A DNA stretch of 64,000 bases from an uncultured Pseudomonadota bacterium (lineage in GTDB: Bacteria > Pseudomonadota > Gammaproteobacteria > Ga0077536). The DNA lies in assembly GCA_903825645.1 (NCBI GenBank), contig CAIKBL010000038.1:22837-86836 (forward strand). Direction: 5' to 3'. Under the pieces are notes generated by a model. It did no database searches and had not been told where the DNA came from. It worked only from the letters and a program-made list of their open reading frames with translations. Shown here piece by piece: positions 61,330 to 64,000 of this stretch. A program made the translations under genes and the position numbers. The first letter of the stretch is position 1; each line of letters starts with the position of its first letter.

Positions 61330-61383
61330 CTCATGCGCGACATCCGAAAGTCACCTGCCACCGGCAGTGGGAATCGTGCCAAA

Positions 61384-61411
61384 CTGAGAGTAACTTATCA
61401 TAAGTTCTCAG
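61384..61411. promoter_or_regulatory. Palindromic element between divergent genes
   Basis: CTGAGAGTAACTTATCATAAGTTCTCAG, with perfect core AACTTAT-C-ATAAGTT (61392-61406). Confidence 0.45.
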
Positions 61412-61485
61412 TAACTGCATGGGGGTGAAGTGATTTTTGTGCGCTAGAATCAGGAAAGCGTCCGACAGATACGCTTCATGCGAAC

Positions 61486-62727
61486 GTGATGGAAAATCCT
61501 CGTCAAAGAGATTTCACCCCAATGCGCCGGAAAATTGTCTTTTTTGCGGAGAGCGTGACCTTGGCGCACATCGCGCGGCCGTTCACCTTGGCCAGCGGTC
61601 TCGATCCCGCGGAATTTGAGGTGACTTTCGCCTGGCACCCTCGCTACCGCAACCTCTTTCCGGTATTCCCGTTTACGGAGCGTAAAATCCAGTCAATTGA
61701 ATCGGCAGAATTTTTAAAGACATTGGACACTGGTGGCCCAAGCTATGACGTGAAAACACTGATTAAGTACGTGGAAGAAGATTTAGTCGTTCTGGACGAG
61801 GTGCGGCCCGATATCGTGGTGGGAGATTTCAGGCTCTCGTTGTCGGTAAGCGCGAGACTACGGAAAATTCCGTATGTGAATATCACGAATGCCTATTGGA
61901 GTCCGTATGCGGATATCCGGATCCCCGCGCCAGACCTCTGGCCTTTCCGCGCACTGCCGACGGCCGTGGCTCAGGGTCTCTTCGACCTCATCCGGCCACT
62001 GGCTTTCGCCCGCAATGCCGGCCCGATGCGGGCTTTGCATCGACATTTTGGTCTCCGCCCTCCGCCACCGGACGTCCGCGCCGCCTACACATTGGCGGAT
62101 TTTGTGGCTTACGCGGATGTGTCCGATCTCGTGCCGGTCAGAGGTCTACCAGGCTCGCACAAATTTATTGGACCCATCTTATGGGCGCCCCGGGTCAGCA
62201 AACCGGACTGGTGGGCCGAGGTTTCAGCCCGGCCCGGTCTCAAAGCGTACGTCACGTTGGGCAGCTCGGGTGCCTCCGTCATCCTACCCAAAGTGATTGC
62301 AGCGTTGTCGGAGACGTCATTCACCAGTTTAATCGCCACCGCGGGACATCGCGTGCCACCAACTGTCGGGTCAAAAAACATCTTTTATGCGGATTACCTG
62401 CCCGGTGACGAAGCGGCAGCAGCCTCGTCAATCGTTATTTGTAATGGAGGAAGTCCAAGTTCCTATCAGGCCCTAAGCCAGGGAACTCCAATCCTCGGCC
62501 TCTGCACGAACTTCGACCAACAGCTTAATATGACCACGGTAGCGTCACGCGGGGCGGGGATTTCGGTCATACGTTCAGACTGCACCGCCGATAAAATCAG
62601 TAACCGGGTACATCGAATATTGGATGGATCGGGTTTTAAATCGCAGGCCGAAAAATGCAAAACCGAGCTGGCTGCTTTTCCTCCAGCGCCGAAAAATTTC
62701 GTCCACTGGCTATCAGATATTCTTTGA
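61486..62727 (+). CDS. UGT/MGT-like glycosyltransferase (GT1 type)
   Basis: KIVFFAESVTLAHIARPFTLASGLDPAEFEVTFAW...AYVTLGSSGASVILPKVIAAL...IVICNGGSPSSYQALSQGTPILGLCTNFDQQLNM. Confidence 0.87.
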   Translation: MMENPRQRDFTPMRRKIVFFAESVTLAHIARPFTLASGLDPAEFEVTFAWHPRYRNLFPVFPFTERKIQSIESAEFLKTLDTGGPSYDVKTLIKYVEEDLVVLDEVRPDIVVGDFRLSLSVSARLRKIPYVNITNAYWSPYADIRIPAPDLWPFRALPTAVAQGLFDLIRPLAFARNAGPMRALHRHFGLRPPPPDVRAAYTLADFVAYADVSDLVPVRGLPGSHKFIGPILWAPRVSKPDWWAEVSARPGLKAYVTLGSSGASVILPKVIAALSETSFTSLIATAGHRVPPTVGSKNIFYADYLPGDEAAAASSIVICNGGSPSSYQALSQGTPILGLCTNFDQQLNMTTVASRGAGISVIRSDCTADKISNRVHRILDGSGFKSQAEKCKTELAAFPPAPKNFVHWLSDIL

Positions 62728-62800
62728 CGTCGGGATGCCTCACTAGGCACCCGACAGAATCGCAACGGCAGCATTAGTCGGTGCTGCTGGTTATCCCACA

Positions 62801-62832
62801 CGTGTTTCTAACCAGACTGGGTTAGAAACACG
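62801..62832. terminator. 13-bp perfect hairpin between convergent genes (candidate bidirectional terminator)
   Basis: CGTGTTTCTAACC-agactg-GGTTAGAAACACG; no U-tract on either side. Confidence 0.5.
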
Positions 62833-62902
62833 CGAGGAACTTCTCAACCCTCTTCTTTAAGTCGCTCGTCCTTAGCAAGGGTACTACTGTCTTTGTGCCA
62901 GG

Positions 62903-63799
62903 TTATCCCTTGATAAGACGTCGCCGAGCGACGCCGCCGGCCGCTAACATCCCAATCCCCATGAGCGCTAAGCTTGTCGGCTCAGGAACCGTATGCACGT
63001 CGGCGATCTCTAAGTCAACCGCTGATGTACCCGAAAGATTCGTGAAATTCGCCTGAAGGGCCCAGATGTTAGAGAAGTCGGCTCCGCCACCAGTTCCGCA
63101 CTGGATTGCTGTTTGTAAGCCCCCTGGACCTATTGGGCCGACGAGCCCACAAGCTCCACCCGTCATGTTCGCGAACAAATAGTCCTTTACGCCGGCTATG
63201 TCGTCGGCATCCGCAGTAACCATCGACCAATGGGTCGCATCCGTCCAAGCCACTATCTGGAATTTGAACCCCTGATCACTTATGAGCGACTTCAGCTCAA
63301 ACCCATTCTTTCCTCCAGCCTTCAGATCCTGGCTAGTGGCAAACGCGCCAAAGGTGCCTAGTGTCGAGCACGAAGCACTAGTGTTGCAGAGTGTGCCGGC
63401 AGTACCGGCATTCGCTCCATCCCAAGTGACAGAAGCTGTCGAATGAACACCCGGGCCGTTGCTCCAAGCTAAGGCATAAGTGCTAAAAGTGGTATCGTAG
63501 AACACGCCAAGTCCTGCTGTCTTGTTGGCATTATTTTGAGAATCTGCGCTAGTTAGCCAGAGCGACCGCGCGCCCCCGGTTACGGACGAACCGAGCCCTG
63601 TTTCCAATGCCGACGATGTATGGAAGCTGCCATTTACCGTCAATTGAACGCCGCCTGTGGAGGTGTTCGCGTCATATGAATAGAGCCCCGTACCAGTTGG
63701 TGATGTACTCCAGTCCGAAAACAAATCGATAGGAGCCGCATTCGCCGTTCCGCCGACGCAAAACACCATCGGTGCGATAATTTTCACTAATCTCTTCAT
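62903..63799 (-). CDS. PEP-CTERM sorting-domain protein
   Basis: Signal peptide; C-terminus VPEPTSLALMGIGMLAAGGVARRRLIKG = PEP motif + TM + basic cluster. Confidence 0.93.
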   Translation of the reverse strand: MKRLVKIIAPMVFCVGGTANAAPIDLFSDWSTSPTGTGLYSYDANTSTGGVQLTVNGSFHTSSALETGLGSSVTGGARSLWLTSADSQNNANKTAGLGVFYDTTFSTYALAWSNGPGVHSTASVTWDGANAGTAGTLCNTSASCSTLGTFGAFATSQDLKAGGKNGFELKSLISDQGFKFQIVAWTDATHWSMVTADADDIAGVKDYLFANMTGGACGLVGPIGPGGLQTAIQCGTGGGADFSNIWALQANFTNLSGTSAVDLEIADVHTVPEPTSLALMGIGMLAAGGVARRRLIKG

Positions 63800-64000
63800 T
63801 ACGTTCTCCCCTTAACTTTACGTTGGTCGATCTTGACTCTTACCAAATAAACCGAGTTTGTGTTTTAGTGCCTTAAGCATCTCGATATATTCTCAATATG
63901 CTATTTTCATGCCAATTTCTTATTCATATGTTTTTATTGATTTTTTTTAATTTCGTTTTGAGAAACGACAGGTAAGGAAAGATTTTGTAAAATCTATTGA

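Noticed and set aside
63800-63900. Possible sigma-54 promoter upstream of the PEP-CTERM gene (GGCAC motif on the minus strand)
   Set aside because: The -12 TTGC element is absent at correct spacing.
1-64000. CRISPR arrays, tRNA or rRNA genes
   Set aside because: No regularly spaced direct repeats, cloverleaf-like segments or rRNA-like sequence noticed by eye; tRNAscan and a CRISPR finder would be decisive.

Overview
The window looks like a gammaproteobacterial chromosome segment in two parts. Left end (1-9.9 kb) is a conserved core: ExbD (truncated by the window edge), ExbB, LolD, LolC/E, TsaB, class Ia ribonucleotide reductase nrdAB preceded by a tandem pair of NrdR-box-like sites, and a chemotaxis receptor. 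From about 10 kb onward is a large exopolysaccharide / protein-sorting region. Its centre (41.3-58.0 kb, all minus strand) is a near-complete XrtA (exosortase A)/PEP-CTERM EPS locus: O-glycosylation ligase, glycosyltransferases, asparagine-synthase-type amidotransferase, exosortase A with EpsI domain, FemAB-like protein, DUF3473-type deacetylase, AAA ATPase, outer-membrane barrel protein, tyrosine autokinase, chain-length determinant and Wza-like export lipoprotein. A canonical PEP-CTERM substrate lies at 62.9-63.8 kb. Flanking accessory modules include a VanZ-VanZ-O-antigen-ligase fusion, a PQQ dehydrogenase plus pseudoazurin-like pair, a galE/protease pair, a CapK/formyltransferase/asparagine-synthase-like cassette, sulfotransferase, deacetylase and many glycosyltransferase genes, interrupted by decayed IS3-like and ISAs1-like elements. 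Points most worth following up: a GNAT-like acyltransferase fused to a cyclic-nucleotide-binding domain next to the EPS operon; a PQQ dehydrogenase whose usual catalytic Asp position appears to be His; duplicated IS 3' ends bracketing a glycosyltransferase gene; and several inverted repeats in EPS-locus intergenic regions. All family calls come from reading motifs by eye; no database search was run.
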